DNA of 64,000 nucleotides from Hordeum vulgare subsp. vulgare (lineage: Eukaryota > Streptophyta > Magnoliopsida > Poales > Poaceae). The position numbers and the translations under genes were made by a program. The notes beneath the pieces were generated by a model, which was given only the letters and a program-made list of their open reading frames with translations, had not been told where the DNA came from and made no database searches. The first letter of the stretch is position 1, and each line of letters starts with the position of its first letter. The stretch is taken from NCBI RefSeq assembly GCF_904849725.1, contig NC_058524.1:547153763-547217762 (forward strand), read 5' to 3'. Of this stretch, positions 33,201-43,650 are shown one piece after another.

Positions 33201-33757
33201 TTGCCGAGTGCTTGTACTGTGTGCATGACACTCGACGTTTACTGTATGCTTGTCCTTTTGTTGCAGATTTTTGCGTAGATGCTGAGCCTGAAGCAGCGGA
33301 TGTGGAGCGGTCCATTCAGGACAACGTGCCACTCGGCGAGGACGCCAATCGGGATCTGCTCCGGGCGCATATCCGCGTAGGCAAAGTGGGTCCTTTCATC
33401 GGTCGACTGAGAGAGGTCGTTGGCCAAATTGACAAGGAATTTTGGCCAGAAGATGAGTCGCGGCAGGAGATGGAGAGCCTGATGGCGCGATTGGAGGATA
33501 TTCCGAACCGAGTGCAATCGTGGAAGAAATCGGCAGCGCGTTGCGGTGCTGATGTTGCCCTGTCCTTGGTCCGAGTCCATTGCAAGGAGGTGCGGGAAGA
33601 GAAGCCGAAGACACTGAAGGTCGCCAACACGAAGAAGCTTCGATTCGAAGACTTCATGGAGACGTTCCTTGAGAGTGCTACCCGCATCGCCGACGGAATC
33701 GACTTGGACACCTTCGTGGAGCCCTCCAGTCCTAGCGCCGGCCCAGCTGACGCGTAA
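30300..33757 (+). pseudogene. Antisense multi-exon ORF of element C (gypsy-type transposon protein, PF04195-like)
   Basis: Plus-strand gene inside a minus-strand element. Inferred exons are 30300-31283, 31382-31788, about 31851-31947, 32049-32416, 32891-33185 and 33267-33757, with GT...AG borders such as CAG/GTGAGT at 31284 and TTGCAG before 33267. Exon 1 has LPPHPFFKGIMNHFGAQLHH and FIVLCECFIG, typical of the putative gypsy-type transposon domain. Later parts are an acidic tract (EEEEEEGSQEG), a coiled coil (ERREKSLEEAREANKVL) and a conserved C-terminal domain ending PSAGPADA. Stops at 30696, 31658, 33134 and 33155 break it, three plausibly from TGG or CGA codons. The function of such antisense proteins is unknown. 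Confidence 0.75.
32480..32830 (+). repeat. Duplicated hairpin module in intron 4 of the antisense gene
   Basis: Two diverged copies of about 80 bp (about 32490-32565 and 32755-32830) contain GGGTTCACT-CTG-AGTGAACCC or GGGGTCACT-CTT-AGTGAACCC, then GGTGTAGTCCCCGAGAC, then a second inverted pair CTGTCG...CGACAG or TGTCGAC...GTCGGCA. Confidence 0.75.
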
Positions 33758-33932
33758 TAAAACTTTTTCCTCGGTATGCCGAGTGTTTATCTGTAAGGTA
33801 CTTTGGCCACTTCTGTTGGCTGTCAAATTCTTAAATCGGTGCAGGTAAGCTTGATCCGCACCGAGTTAGCTATCGTTGCGAGGATTTTGGAATCCGAATG
33901 AAAGCGTTTAACCTTCTGTTTGAATGTTGTTT

Positions 33933-34917
33933 CGAGTGTGACGTTTAGTGCACACTTCGGGGAAAGTGATTACTTAGATGATTCTTGATCACATCTAAGT
34001 CTCCGAGTGCGACGTTTAGTGCACACTCAGAGAGAGTTAGGACTTAAGTGATTCTTGATCACATCTAAGTCCCTGAGTGCAACGTGTAGCGCACACTAGG
34101 AGGAAATTAGTGCTTAGGTGATTCTTGATCACAACTAAGTCCCCGAGTGTGACGTTTAGAGCACACACGGAGAAAGTTAGAAACTTAGGTGATTCTTGAT
34201 CACAGCTAAGTCCCCGAGTGCGACGTTTAGTGCACACTCGGAGGAAGTTAGTACTTAGGCGATTCAGGATCGCAGCTAAGTCCCCGAGTGCGACGTTTTA
34301 GTGCACACTCGGAGGAAGTTATTACTTAGGTGATTCTTGATCACGGCTAAGTCCCCGAGTGCGACGTTTAGTGCACACTCGGAGAAAATTAGAAACTTAG
34401 GTGATTCTTGATCACAGCTAAGTCCCCGAGTGCGACGTTTAGTGCACACTCGGAGGAAGTTAGTACTTAGGCGATTCAGGATCGCAGCTAAGTCCCCGAG
34501 TGCGACGTTTTAGTGCACACTCGGAGGAAGTTATTACTTAGGTGATTCTTGATCACAGCTAAGTCCCCGAGTGCGACGTTTAGTGCACACTCGGAGGAAG
34601 TTAGTACTTAGGCGATTCAGGATCGTAGCTAAGTCTCCGAGTGCGACGTTTAGTGCACACTCGGAGAAAGTTAGAACTTAGGTGATTCTTGATCACAGCT
34701 AAGTCCCCGAGTGCGACGTTTAGTGCACACTCGGAGGAAGTTAGTACTTAGGCGATTCAGGATCGCAGCTAAGTCTCCGAGTGCGACGGTTAGAGCGCAC
34801 TCGAAGGAAGTTAAAACTTAGGCGATTCCGGATCGCAGCTAAGTCTCCGAGTGCGTCGTTTAGAGCACACTCGGAGGAAGTTAAAACTTAGGTGATTTAG
34901 GATCGCAACTAAGTTTT
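33933..34917 (+). repeat. 70-71 bp tandem array with two hairpins per unit, 14 units
   Basis: Unit starts (CGAGTG) are 33933, 34004, 34074, 34144, 34215, 34285, 34356, 34427, 34497, 34568, 34638, 34708, 34778 and 34848. Each unit has one inverted pair CCGAGTG...CACTCGG and a second CTTAGGTGAT-tcttg-ATCACagCTAAG. Alternate units instead have GGCGAT-tcagg-ATCGC, so both arms change together. A 212-bp three-unit period is visible (34144, 34356, 34568). Tandem arrays between pol and the 3' LTR are typical of Tat elements and can seed satellites. Confidence 0.92.
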
Positions 34918-35028
34918 TTTTGTGTGACCGGAGTCTGCGACCGTGGGAAAACTCTGAATCTGCAAAAAACTGAATCTGCTGTATATTATTTCATCAATAC
35001 TTGTTCGTTACACTGCTTCAGTCGACGA

Positions 35029-35523
35029 TCACGTATAGAAGCGCTTGAGGAGGTCTCTGTTCCATGCGCGCGGCTCGTCTGTCTCCCTCTGAATGTTGTA
35101 GAGTCTGTATGCTCCGTTGTTCAGCACCTTGGAGATGATGAAAGGCCCTTCCCAAGCCGGAACCAACTTGTGAGGTCTTTGCTGATCCACTCGGAGCACT
35201 TAGTCGCCTGCTTGGAATGTGCGACTCCTGACGTGACGCGCATGAAAGCGTCGCAAATCTTGCTGGTAAATTCTTGAGCGAGTTAGTGCCATCTCGCGTT
35301 CCTCCTCTAGAAGATCTACTCCATCTTGCCTTGCTTGTTCTGCTTCAGCTTCGGAGAAGAGTTCGACTCGTGGGGCATTATGAAGCAGGTCACTCGGAAG
35401 GACCGCTTCTGCTCCATAAACGAGGAAGAACGGTGATCGCCCCGTTGATCTGTTCGGAGTGGTGCGGAGGCCCCAAAGCACTGAAGATAACTCGGTGACC
35501 CATGCGCCAGCAGCATGTCCCAC
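35029..35523 (-). pseudogene. Element C integrase C-terminal part (frameshifted)
   Basis: Minus-strand frame with WVTELSSVLWGLRTTPNRSTG, FFLVYGAEAVLPSDLL and QQDLRRFHARHVRSRTFQAGD. After an in-frame stop at 35200 it continues VLRVDQQRPHKLVPAWEGPF and LYNIQRETDEPRAWNRDLLK, ending at TGA 35029-35031. This is the gypsy integrase C-terminus. It is shifted by one frame relative to the catalytic core to its right. Confidence 0.88.
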
Positions 35524-37247
35524 CTCTCGCAGGAGTCGGGCTTCAAACCTTGAAGAATAAGCCCATTCGCCCGCTCAGCTTGTCCGTTGGATTGCGGATG
35601 TGCTACGGAAGCAAAATCCACTCGGATACCCTGACTCGCACAGAAACCTTTGAATCTGTCTGAGTCGAAGTTTGTCCCGTTGTCCGTGATTATGCTGTGA
35701 GGTACCCCGAATCTAGAAATGATGTCCCTGACAAATTTGACAGCTGTTGAGGCGTCGAGTTTCTTGATGGGCTTGGCTTCTATCCATTTTGTGAACTTGT
35801 CGACTGCCACCAACAGATGTGTGTAGCCTCCTTGGCCTGTCTTGAATGGTCCGACTGTATCTAATCCCCAAACTGCAAATGGCCACACAAGAGGGATTGT
35901 CTTCAATGCAGATGTTGGCTTGTGGGATTTGTTGGAGTAGAACTGACAGCCTTCACATCGGTCGACCATATCTTTAGCCATCTCGTTTGCCTGCAGCCAA
36001 AAGAAACCGGCCCTGAACGCCTTGGCGACGATTGCTCTTGTAGAAGCGTGATGACCGCAGGTTCCCGAGTGAATATCCTCTAGGATCAACTGCCCTTCCT
36101 CTGGGGAAATGCCGCCTGAAACACTCTCCTTGTACAATTGACCATCAATGACAGTAAATGCCTTCGACCTGCGGACTATTTGCCTGGCTTGGACTTCGTC
36201 CTCTGGAAGTTCTTGCCTCAGGATATATGCAATGATCGGCACAGTCCAATCGGGAATGACAGCCAGAATCTCCATGACCAGATCAACCACAGCAGGTACA
36301 TCTACTTCAGTCGGATCTGTTGTGCTCTTGGGTTGTACCGGTTCCTCTGTGAAGGGATCTTCTTTGACTGAGGGAAGGTGGAGGTGCTCGAGGCAGACAT
36401 CACTCGGGACTGGTCTCCGAGTGGATCCGAGTTTTGCCAACTCATCAGCTGCTTGGTTCTTCAGTCTTGGAACATAGTGGAGCTCTAGACCTTCAAACTT
36501 CTTCTCTAGCTTCCTCACCGCATTGCAGTATGTGGTCATGGTGGGGTTCCTGACGTCCCACTCTTTCATCACCTTATTGACCACCAAATCCGAATCGCCG
36601 TAAACCATCAAGCGACGGACGCCGAGTGAGATGGCCATGCGCAATCCGTAGAGGAGAGCTTCATACTCTGCCTCGTTGTTGGAGGAATCAAAGTGTATCT
36701 GCATCACGTACTTGAGCTTGTCGCCCTTTGGTGATATGATCACAACACCAGCGCCGGAGCCATTCAACATCTTAGACCCATCGAAGAACATCGTCCAACG
36801 AGTCGAGTAGATGTGGGTCGGTTGCTGTTGTTCTACCCATTCTGCTATAAAGTCAGCCAGGGCTTGAGACTTAATAGCTTTCTTGGCCTCGAACTTGATG
36901 TCACAGTACAACATCTCCATTGCCCACTTCGCCACTCGGCCTGATGCGTCTCGATTGTGGAGAATTTCCGACAACGGAGCATCAGAAACGACTAATACCG
37001 AGTGGTCTTGGAAATAATGAGCCACCTTCTTCGCAGTCATATAAATCCCATAGATAAGTTTTTGATAATGGGGATACCTCTGCTTGGAAGGAGTCAGGAC
37101 TTCGGAGACGTAGTACACTGGCCGCTGAACTTTGTATGCTTTGCCTTCTTCTTCTCGCTCGACTGTAAGAACAGTACTGACGACTTGATTTGTAGCCGCG
37201 ATATATAGAAGAAGGGGCTCTTTACTGAGCGGAGCAGTAAGAACCGA
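35521..37247 (-). pseudogene. Element C RNase H and integrase core
   Basis: Same frame as the reverse transcriptase, downstream of an in-frame stop at 37248. It begins with the RT tether (RPVYYVSEVLTPSKQRYPHY). The RNase H block shows TMFFDGSKMLNGSGAG, SSNNEAEYEALLYGL and VYGDSDLV with the acidic residues in place. Integrase follows: zinc finger HSGTCGHH and CEGCQFY, then the core WGLDTVGP, IITDNGTNFDS and QSNGQAERANGLI, so all three D-D-E residues are present. A frameshift near 35520 ends it. Confidence 0.9.
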
Positions 37248-38228
37248 CTAGGTGGAAATTAGGACTCTGAGGTCGTCGAATGCGACTTGGGCTTCGTCTA
37301 TCCACTCGAAGGTATCTGATTTCTTCATGAGCCGGTACAGAGGAAGTGCCTTTTCACCGAGTCGACTGATGAACCTGCTCAAAGCCGCTAGGCAACCTGT
37401 GAGCCGTTGAACATCGTGTATTCTGACCGGCCTCCCCATTCGGACGATGGTCCCGATCTTTTCGGGGTTGACGTCGATCCCTCGTTCGGAAACAAAGAAA
37501 CCGAGTAACTTTCCGCTGGGAACACCGAATGAACATTTGGCTGGGTTGAGCTTGATATCGTACCTACGAAGGTTGGCGAATGTTTCTGCCAAGTCAGTCA
37601 GCAGGTCGGAACCTTTGCGTGACTTGACCATTATATCATCCATATATGCCTCCACATTGCGATCGATCTGGTCAAGGAGACATTTTTGGATCATGCGCAT
37701 AAAGGTAGCTCCTGCATTCTTCAGACCGAAAGGCATAGTGATGTAGCAGAAGCACCCGAATGGGGTGATGAAGGCTGTTTTTAACTCATCGGGACCATAC
37801 AGACGGATCTGATGGTAGCCCGAATAGGCATCAAGAAATGACAAATGCTCGCATCCCGCAGGCGAATCGACAATTTGATCTATGCGGGGGAGCGGAAAAT
37901 GGTCTTTCAGGCAGACCTTATTGAGATGCTTGAAGTCAATGCACATTCGGAGCGACTTGTCCTTCTTGGGCACCATGACAACATTGGCGAGCCACTCGGA
38001 GTGGTGAACCTCGCGAATGAAGTTGGCGGCCAACAGCTTGGCCACCTCTTCTCCGATTGCCTTCCTCTTGTGCGCGGCGGACCGGCACAGGCGCTGTCGG
38101 ACGGACCGAGCAACGGGATCCACATGCAGTCGGTGCTCAGCCAACTCCCTGGGTACACCTGGCATGTCAGAGGGTTTCCATGCGAAGATGTCCCAGTTCT
38201 CACGGAGGAATTGGGTGAGCTCGGCTTC
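37248..38228 (-). pseudogene. Element C reverse transcriptase (gypsy)
   Basis: The frame continues from the protease after a stop at 38229-38231 and ends at TAG 37248-37250. Motifs are MPGVPRELAEHRLHVDP, SEWLANVVMVPKKDKSLRMC, DFKHLNKVCLKDHFPLPRID, SFLDAYSGYHQIRL, ITMPFGLKNAGATF, the catalytic VEAYMDDIMVKS (YMDD intact) and LGFFVSERGIDVNPEKI. It copies the element RNA. The two flanking nonsense codons prevent expression as one polyprotein. Confidence 0.92.
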
Positions 38229-39815
38229 CTATTTAGGGTCGAGGGAGGTGGAGATGTTCGTCGGGGCGGCAGAGTCATCCGTCGGGTGGATGCTGACCTT
38301 CTTCGTCTCCCCTGTCGACTGGAACGCGGACTCAGAAGCTGGTTTCTTTGAGCGCATCAGGTCGGCAGGGTCGACTGTCTTCTTGTACTCGTCGAGCTCG
38401 AGTACAGCCATCTGCTGGTCGGCGATTCTCGATCCCTGCTGCAAACACTCTTCGGCTCGCTGGCGGTTGCCTGTGATGGTGATCACGCCTTTCGGGCCTA
38501 GCATCTTCAACTTCAAGTATACATAGCATGGACGTGCCATGAAGCTCACATATGTTGGGCGGCCCAGAATTGCGTGGTAAGCGCTCTGGAAATCGACCAC
38601 CTCAAATGTGAGCTTCTCCTTGCGAAAGTTCTTGTCGGAGCCGAAAACGACGTCCAACGCGATCTGGCCGAGTGACTTGGCTTTCCGTCCAGGGACGACT
38701 CGGTGGAACTGCATACTGCTCTCGCTGAGTTTGGACATCGGAATGCCCATTCCCTTGAGAGTGTCGGCGTACATAATGTTCAGCCCGCTACCGCCGTCCA
38801 TGAGGACTTTGCGCAGTCGGACTCCTTCTACCACCGGGTCGACGACCAGAGCCTGTCTTCCTGGGGTGGGGACATGCGCTGGATGATCCGACTGGTCAAA
38901 GGTGATCGCAGTCTGAGACCATTTAAGGAACTTGGGGTTGGTCGGAACGGCCATGTTGACCTCCCTGTTCACAAGCTTCAGTCGACTCTTGCTTTCGACG
39001 TCAGCAAAAATCATGAGTGTCGCATGGACTTGGGGGAACGGATCCTCCTTATCCTCCTCATCCTGTTCGCTGACCTTCTCACTCGGTTGTCCTTCGCCGA
39101 ATCCCTGGATCAGGAGTCGGCACTGCCGAGTGGTATGCTTGGCGTATATGGGGTTGCCTTCTTCGTCCATCTTCGTGTGAACCGGACAAGGCTGGTCCAG
39201 GATGGGATTGTTGAACGGCTTCCTCTTGGGGGTATACTGCGTCTTCCCTTTGCCTTTGAACTTGGCATTGGTCACGACTACAGCTTCTACCCGTGGAGTG
39301 GATGGAGCTTTTTGTTTTTGCTTTCGAGTGTTGCTTCCTTCTCCGTCGCCGACTGTCTTGTGTTTGCCGCTTCGGATACGGTCCTCTTCTTCACCATTTG
39401 CGTAGCGAGCTGCTATCTCCATCATCTTGCTCATGGAGATGTCGCCTGTGCGGCCAAACTTCAGGTACAGCTCTCTGTACCTCACACCTGCCTTGAAGGC
39501 GCAAACTGCTTGATGTTCGGTGACGTTCTCCACCGTGTGGTAGAGAGTCGTCCAGCGCTGGATGAAGTCGCGTAGGGGCTCATTCGGCTTCTGGACGCAA
39601 TGCTGGAGCTCCACGAGGCCCGCACGGCGCTTGCATGTCCCTTCAAAGGTCCGGATGAACACTCGGGCCAGATCCGCCCAACTATAAATGCTCGAGGGGG
39701 CTAGTTGATTCAGCCACGCTCGCGCCGAGCCGTCGAGCATCAGAGGGAGGTGCTTCATGGCGACGTGGTCGTCCCCTCCTCGATCTGGACTGCCACTCGG
39801 TAGTCGTCTAGCCAT
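38229..39815 (-). pseudogene. Element C gag (second part) and protease
   Basis: Minus-strand frame of 528 codons. Gag part: MKHLPLMLDGSARAWLNQL, LRDFIQRWTTLYHTVENV and SMSKMMEIAARYANGEE, the retrotransposon gag core. A basic region and CPVHTKMDEEGNPIYAKHTTRQC follow. The protease has VLMDGGSGLNIMYADTL with the D-G-G-S type active site of this lineage, then FQSAYHAILGRP. It is out of frame with the gag N-terminus (shift near 39775-39790) and ends at a stop at 38229. Confidence 0.9.
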
Positions 39816-40879
39816 GTTTCAGGCTTGGATTCTCCCATAAATTTGCCGATTCCCGCTGCCAATCGGAAGTTGGGGGGGATGTCAGCCGAGCGGATGGCTC
39901 GACTAAAACACTCGGGGCCAGACACGATGGTCCTGCTTCCGCTTGGACGGTCAATATCGTGACCATCGCGGTGGGCTCGACCCCTATCTACTCTTCGCTG
40001 GGCGATTCGCCCTCTTGCGTCGGGTCTTGGGTCGGAAGTGTCGCCGACTGAACGCCGATCATCATGATGTCGGGACCCATAGGGCCCACCCCGTGGAGGG
40101 GTGCGTGAGCGGCGGCGATCTTCATGGATCATGGAACGGTTGCCTCCCGTGTGGCGCCGATGGAAACCAGGGCTGTGAACTGACCGATGTGTATTCGCGT
40201 GGACAGAGCTATTATAGATCCGGTTATGCGACTGGGAGATCGCTGAATTCTGCTGCTGTGTCGTGTGCAACAGGGCTCGGATCTGCTCGATTCCCCTTCC
40301 TGCCTCTGAATCAGTCGGCTGGAGGGAATCGGCAATCTTGGCAGCCGCAGCCAAATTGAGGAGAGGTGTGCGGAACAACTCCACGTTGCTCCGCCGAGTG
40401 TGCCGACTGGCAGAACAGTGAGGTGGACGGCGTGCACCGGATGCTTCACCAACCTCGCGCTCGCTCCGGTCAGCTTGACGGGGATCTTCATGGGAGTTGG
40501 CCATGTGTACTTCTGCTGCAGGCCCGCGACCCGCGTACTCGGAAGGAAACTCAGTCGGAACTGAGCCCGAGCGCTGGGAACGCGGGGCAACCACAACAGA
40601 CTCCAGAACTGCCACTTGAGAAGACGCGATCTGACGCGCTCGGGCATGCTGCACCCAACGTTGGAGACGCGGACGATGAGACCGCTTGTTGCAGCGCATG
40701 ACGGAGGTGGAGGTCGACAACGGAGCCGATTGTTGGAGAAGAAGAACGCCGCGGGCGCCAGCACGAAAGTGCGTGGCCCCACGACGGGGAAGCGCCTCGA
40801 CCTCGAGAGGTGCCTCCCGAAGCCACGCCGAATCGTCGACGGTGAAGGAGAGAGCGCCGAAGAAGATCTGGTGACCCAT
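39755..40879 (-). pseudogene. gag: Element C gag N-terminal part
   Basis: The ATG at 40879-40877 (minus strand) begins MGHQIFFGALSFTVDDSAW. The frame runs through a basic RS-like stretch (DRRRSRTPPRGGPYGSRHHD) to ESKPETWLDDYRVAVQ, the start of the gag core. A one-base indel then throws it out of frame and it ends at 39755. The frame is also open upstream of the ATG to 40969. The leader between the LTR and the ATG is about 90 bp. Confidence 0.8.
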
Positions 40880-40950
40880 GCTCGAATCTCCACCGGTCGA
40901 TATGACGAAAGGAAGTAGTTGCAAACTCGCCGGAAGTCGCTTAGACGCCT

Positions 40951-40970
40951 GCCCCACGGTGTGCGCCAAC
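40951..40970 (-). other. Primer-binding site of element C
   Basis: In element orientation GTTGGCGCACACCGTGGGGC follows the 5' LTR end. The TTGGCGC start fits a gypsy-type PBS, but I cannot assign the tRNA with confidence. Confidence 0.6.
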
Positions 40971-41527
40971 TGTCGTGGGTATAAGCCTGACAGTAGATGT
41001 ATAGGGTACGGATGAGATGGGCAGAGTCCTAGCTACGGCGAGGTTGTATGAGTTCAGGCCCCTCTGCAGTGGAGGTAAAAGCCCTACGTCTCAGTGCTCT
41101 CGGTGCTTGTTGCCGAGTGGAATATGGAGTACAATGATTTGCTAACCCGTTTACCAGTGGGGGAGGGCGGCTTATATAGAGTGCGCTGCCCTCCACAACG
41201 GTTCTGGTACAGGGGCGGAGTAGTGGCGTTTGAATGCATACGTTACAGGTAACGTATGCCCTTAATGCTAATAAATACACCCGGAAACGTACGACCGTTT
41301 CCCTCGTGGGGGGTTACGATGTACCGAGTGGTATACAGTTAGTTGACTCGATGTCCTCCGAATGCTAGTCGCCGACTGGAGGATCGAAGGTATGTTACCG
41401 ACTGGAAGACATGGATTCCTTAATTCAGTCAGAGTTGACTAAGGGTATTGTCCTTTGTGGGGGGTAGTCCTTGGGTAGGACCTATAGGGCAGGCCTATGA
41501 CCCTACCCTAGGACTATAACCCCATCA
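40971..41527 (-). repeat. 5' LTR of element C (right copy)
   Basis: 557 bp, plus-strand start TGTCGTGGG and end CCCCATCA. It keeps the TG end that is mutated in the left copy. It is followed by the GGAGA target duplication. Confidence 0.93.
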
Positions 41528-42101
41528 GGAGAATAGGGTGAGCCTTCGTGGCGTTGGTGTGCGTTCGTGGTAACATCCACCTCTCTAACGGTGACTAGCT
41601 TCCCTCCAAGGAAGTGAACATCAGGATACATCTTTGTCTCAGTGACCTTGGTTATCCTTAACCCTAACTCCTTACTTGTGGTTTACTTATGTTACTTGAG
41701 CATACATACATTGCATATTGGTTGTGCTCACTATATTGTGTTGGCTATTTCTTGTACAAGATTAATCACTCAAGCATACCCTCTATATCCACACGTTCAC
41801 ACTTGCAGCTTTTGATATATCGTGTGATATAGTGTGATCTAGTATCTTGTGTCGTTCACCTACTTGTCGTGTGATATAGCTCAAGTAAGTTTGTGTAACT
41901 TACTTGTGCTCGTTAGTAACTGTATTGTGTCCATCTTGGTAGATCGTGTTGTTGATACACGTTGCAGTGCCTAGTGCATTTAGGATTTGCGCTTGAGAAG
42001 TACCCTCTTAGTTTATTTCCGCATTAGGTTCAAGCCAAATCCGAAGAAGTTTTTAAATAGCCTATTCACCCCCCCCTCTAGGCGTCATCGAGGTCTTTTC
42101 A
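41528..42101 (+). repeat. 3' LTR of element A, right part
   Basis: It resumes at GGAGAATAGGGTGAG and ends GGTCTTTTCA, exactly as in the 5' LTR. It is followed by CCCAC, the element A target duplication. Confidence 0.95.
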
Positions 42102-42186
42102 CCCACATCATCGCCTTCCAACGCAGTGACGACACTCATAACATCAGACTTCATCACGGGCAACACTCCTGCGGCAAGGCGGCGCC
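42102..42186. repeat. Irregular short-motif array, middle segment
   Basis: 85 bp between element A and the solo LTR, with the same modules as 18060-18806 (CAGTGACGACACTC, CAACACTCCTG). It links the two insertion sites to one original array. Confidence 0.65.
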
Positions 42187-43230
42187 TCATGACCCACAAG
42201 TATTGGGGATCAATCGTATTCCTTTCAACAAGTAAGAGTATCGAACCCAGCGAGGAGTAGAAGGAAATGATAAGTAGTTTTCAGCAAAGAATTCTCTGCA
42301 AGTGCTCTAAGTAATAGTCATAGATAGTGTTGTTGCAAAATAATTCGTAACAAATGACAAGTAACAATAGTAGATGATGTGTAGCAAGGTAGCCCAATCC
42401 TTTTTATAGCAAATGACAGGCCTGAAAGTTGTCTTATATAAAGCAAGCGCCCCCGAGGACACATGGGAATTTCTATCTAGTCATGTTCATCATATTAAGT
42501 TGATTCATGTTTGCTACTTTGATGATTTGGTATGTGGGTAGACCGGTGCTAAGGTGTTGCTCTTACTTGAACTAACAACCTACTTATGATTATCCCCTCT
42601 CGCAAGCATCCGTAACTATGATAGAATAATTAAGAATAATCTAACCATAGCATGAAACATGTGGATCCAAATCAGCCCCTTATGAAGCAACACATAAATG
42701 GGGTTTAAGCTTCTCTCACTCTCGCAACCCATCATATATTTGTTACTCCACAATGACTTCCCTCAGGCCCATAACATGGTGAAGTGTCATGTAGTCGACG
42801 TTCAAATGACACCACTAAGAGAAGTAACAACATCCATATCATCAAAATATCGAACGAATACCAACTTTACATGATTACTTATAACAAGTCTTCTCCCATA
42901 TCCTCAATGTTGGGGCATAGTTTATGCCTAAGTAATTTTGGTGATTGAGGACAGTACCGTAAAGGACTAACCATGTGTGTTAAGGTTTTAGATAACACAC
43001 GTCAACGGCACAAGACGACTCGCCCCTTCATTCATGGAACAGAAGCACGGCGCTCTCTACGATTCTCTTTATTTGAGTCATAGGAAAGCCGTACTATTAA
43101 GAGGGGAACCGTAGTGGAAAGGTTTGGGTGGAATCAATCTTTGCACGCGCACACTTCACATTTCTCCCCTTGCCTTCATCTTTGGAGCGGCCCCCGCCAC
43201 TGTGTTTCATTCCTCCTTGCAAAATGGTCC

Positions 43231-43595
43231 CCAGCGGTAGTACCGCTGGCCCTAGCGGTAGTACCGCTGGAATGCTAGCGGTAGTACCGCTGCAGCCAGC
43301 GGTAGTACCGCTGGCTGGCGGTAGTACCGCCCCTGGTCAGCGGTAGTACCGCTCCAGGAGCTTAGTACCGCCTGCCTAGCGGTTGTTCATGGACGGACCT
43401 TTTTGCGAAGACTTTCTTGGCGGTGGTAGTGCCTTTTCACTACGAGGGGCCCAGCGGTAGTACCGCTGGGGCCAGCGGTAGTACCGCTGGAGTGCCAGCG
43501 GTAGTACCGCTGCAACCAGCGGTAGTACCACTAGTCGGCGTAGTACCGCCCCTGGCCAGCGGTAGTACCGCTCGAGTGCCAGCGGTACTACCGCT
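43231..43595 (+). repeat. Palindrome array in element B 5' LTR
   Basis: About nine exact AGCGGTAGTACCGCT copies plus several variants with 4-10 bp spacers. The motif has 7-bp arms (AGCGGTA/TACCGCT) around a central G. One copy at about 43581 has a central C. The array ends about 45 bp before the TATA box at 43641. Confidence 0.93.
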
Positions 43596-43640
43596 GGAGC
43601 TCGGGCAGAGAGTGGGAAAACGGTTGGATTTTCCCCCCAC

Positions 43641-43650
43641 TATATAAAGG
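43641..43650 (+). promoter_or_regulatory. TATA box of element B LTR promoter
   Basis: TATATAAAGG follows the palindrome array and a C-rich stretch. The counterpart in the 3' LTR is at about 54229. Confidence 0.75.

Larger units (their letters stand above)
29222..41527 (-). mobile_element. Element C: Ty3/gypsy of Tat type, inserted in element A 3' LTR
   Basis: Two near-identical LTRs of 556-557 bp bound the element. The plus-strand left end is TATCGTGGG (TG changed to TA) and the right end is CCCCATCA. The TSD GGAGA is perfect (29217-29221 and 41528-41532). Total length is 12,306 bp. Gag-pol reads on the minus strand in the order gag, protease, reverse transcriptase, RNase H, integrase. Between integrase and the left LTR lie a tandem array and a multi-exon gene on the opposite strand, the hallmark of Tat-lineage gypsy elements (as in Grande and RIRE2). 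Stops and frameshifts in pol make this copy non-autonomous. Confidence 0.93.
18807..42101 (+). mobile_element. Element A: Sirevirus-like copia without pol (3' LTR split by element C)
   Basis: The ends are TG (18807) and CA (42101), and the TSD CCCAC is perfect at 18802-18806 and 42102-42106. After removal of element C the length is about 10.98 kb: a 2020-bp 5' LTR, tRNA-iMet PBS, a 738-codon gag, about 2.2 kb without coding sequence, a 438-codon third ORF, several polypurine tracts and a 2019-bp 3' LTR. The layout with a third (env-like) ORF and repeated AAGGGGGAG tracts fits the Sirevirus/Maximus lineage. No protease, integrase, reverse transcriptase or RNase H motif is present. Confidence 0.92.

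Noticed and set aside
33933..34917. Regularly spaced repeats that could suggest a CRISPR array
   Set aside because: Units are head-to-tail with no unique spacers, inside a plant gypsy element. It is a transposon tandem array.
38703..39575. 290-codon plus-strand frame opposite element C gag/protease
   Set aside because: It is the shadow of a strongly supported minus-strand gag/protease frame and has no motif of its own.
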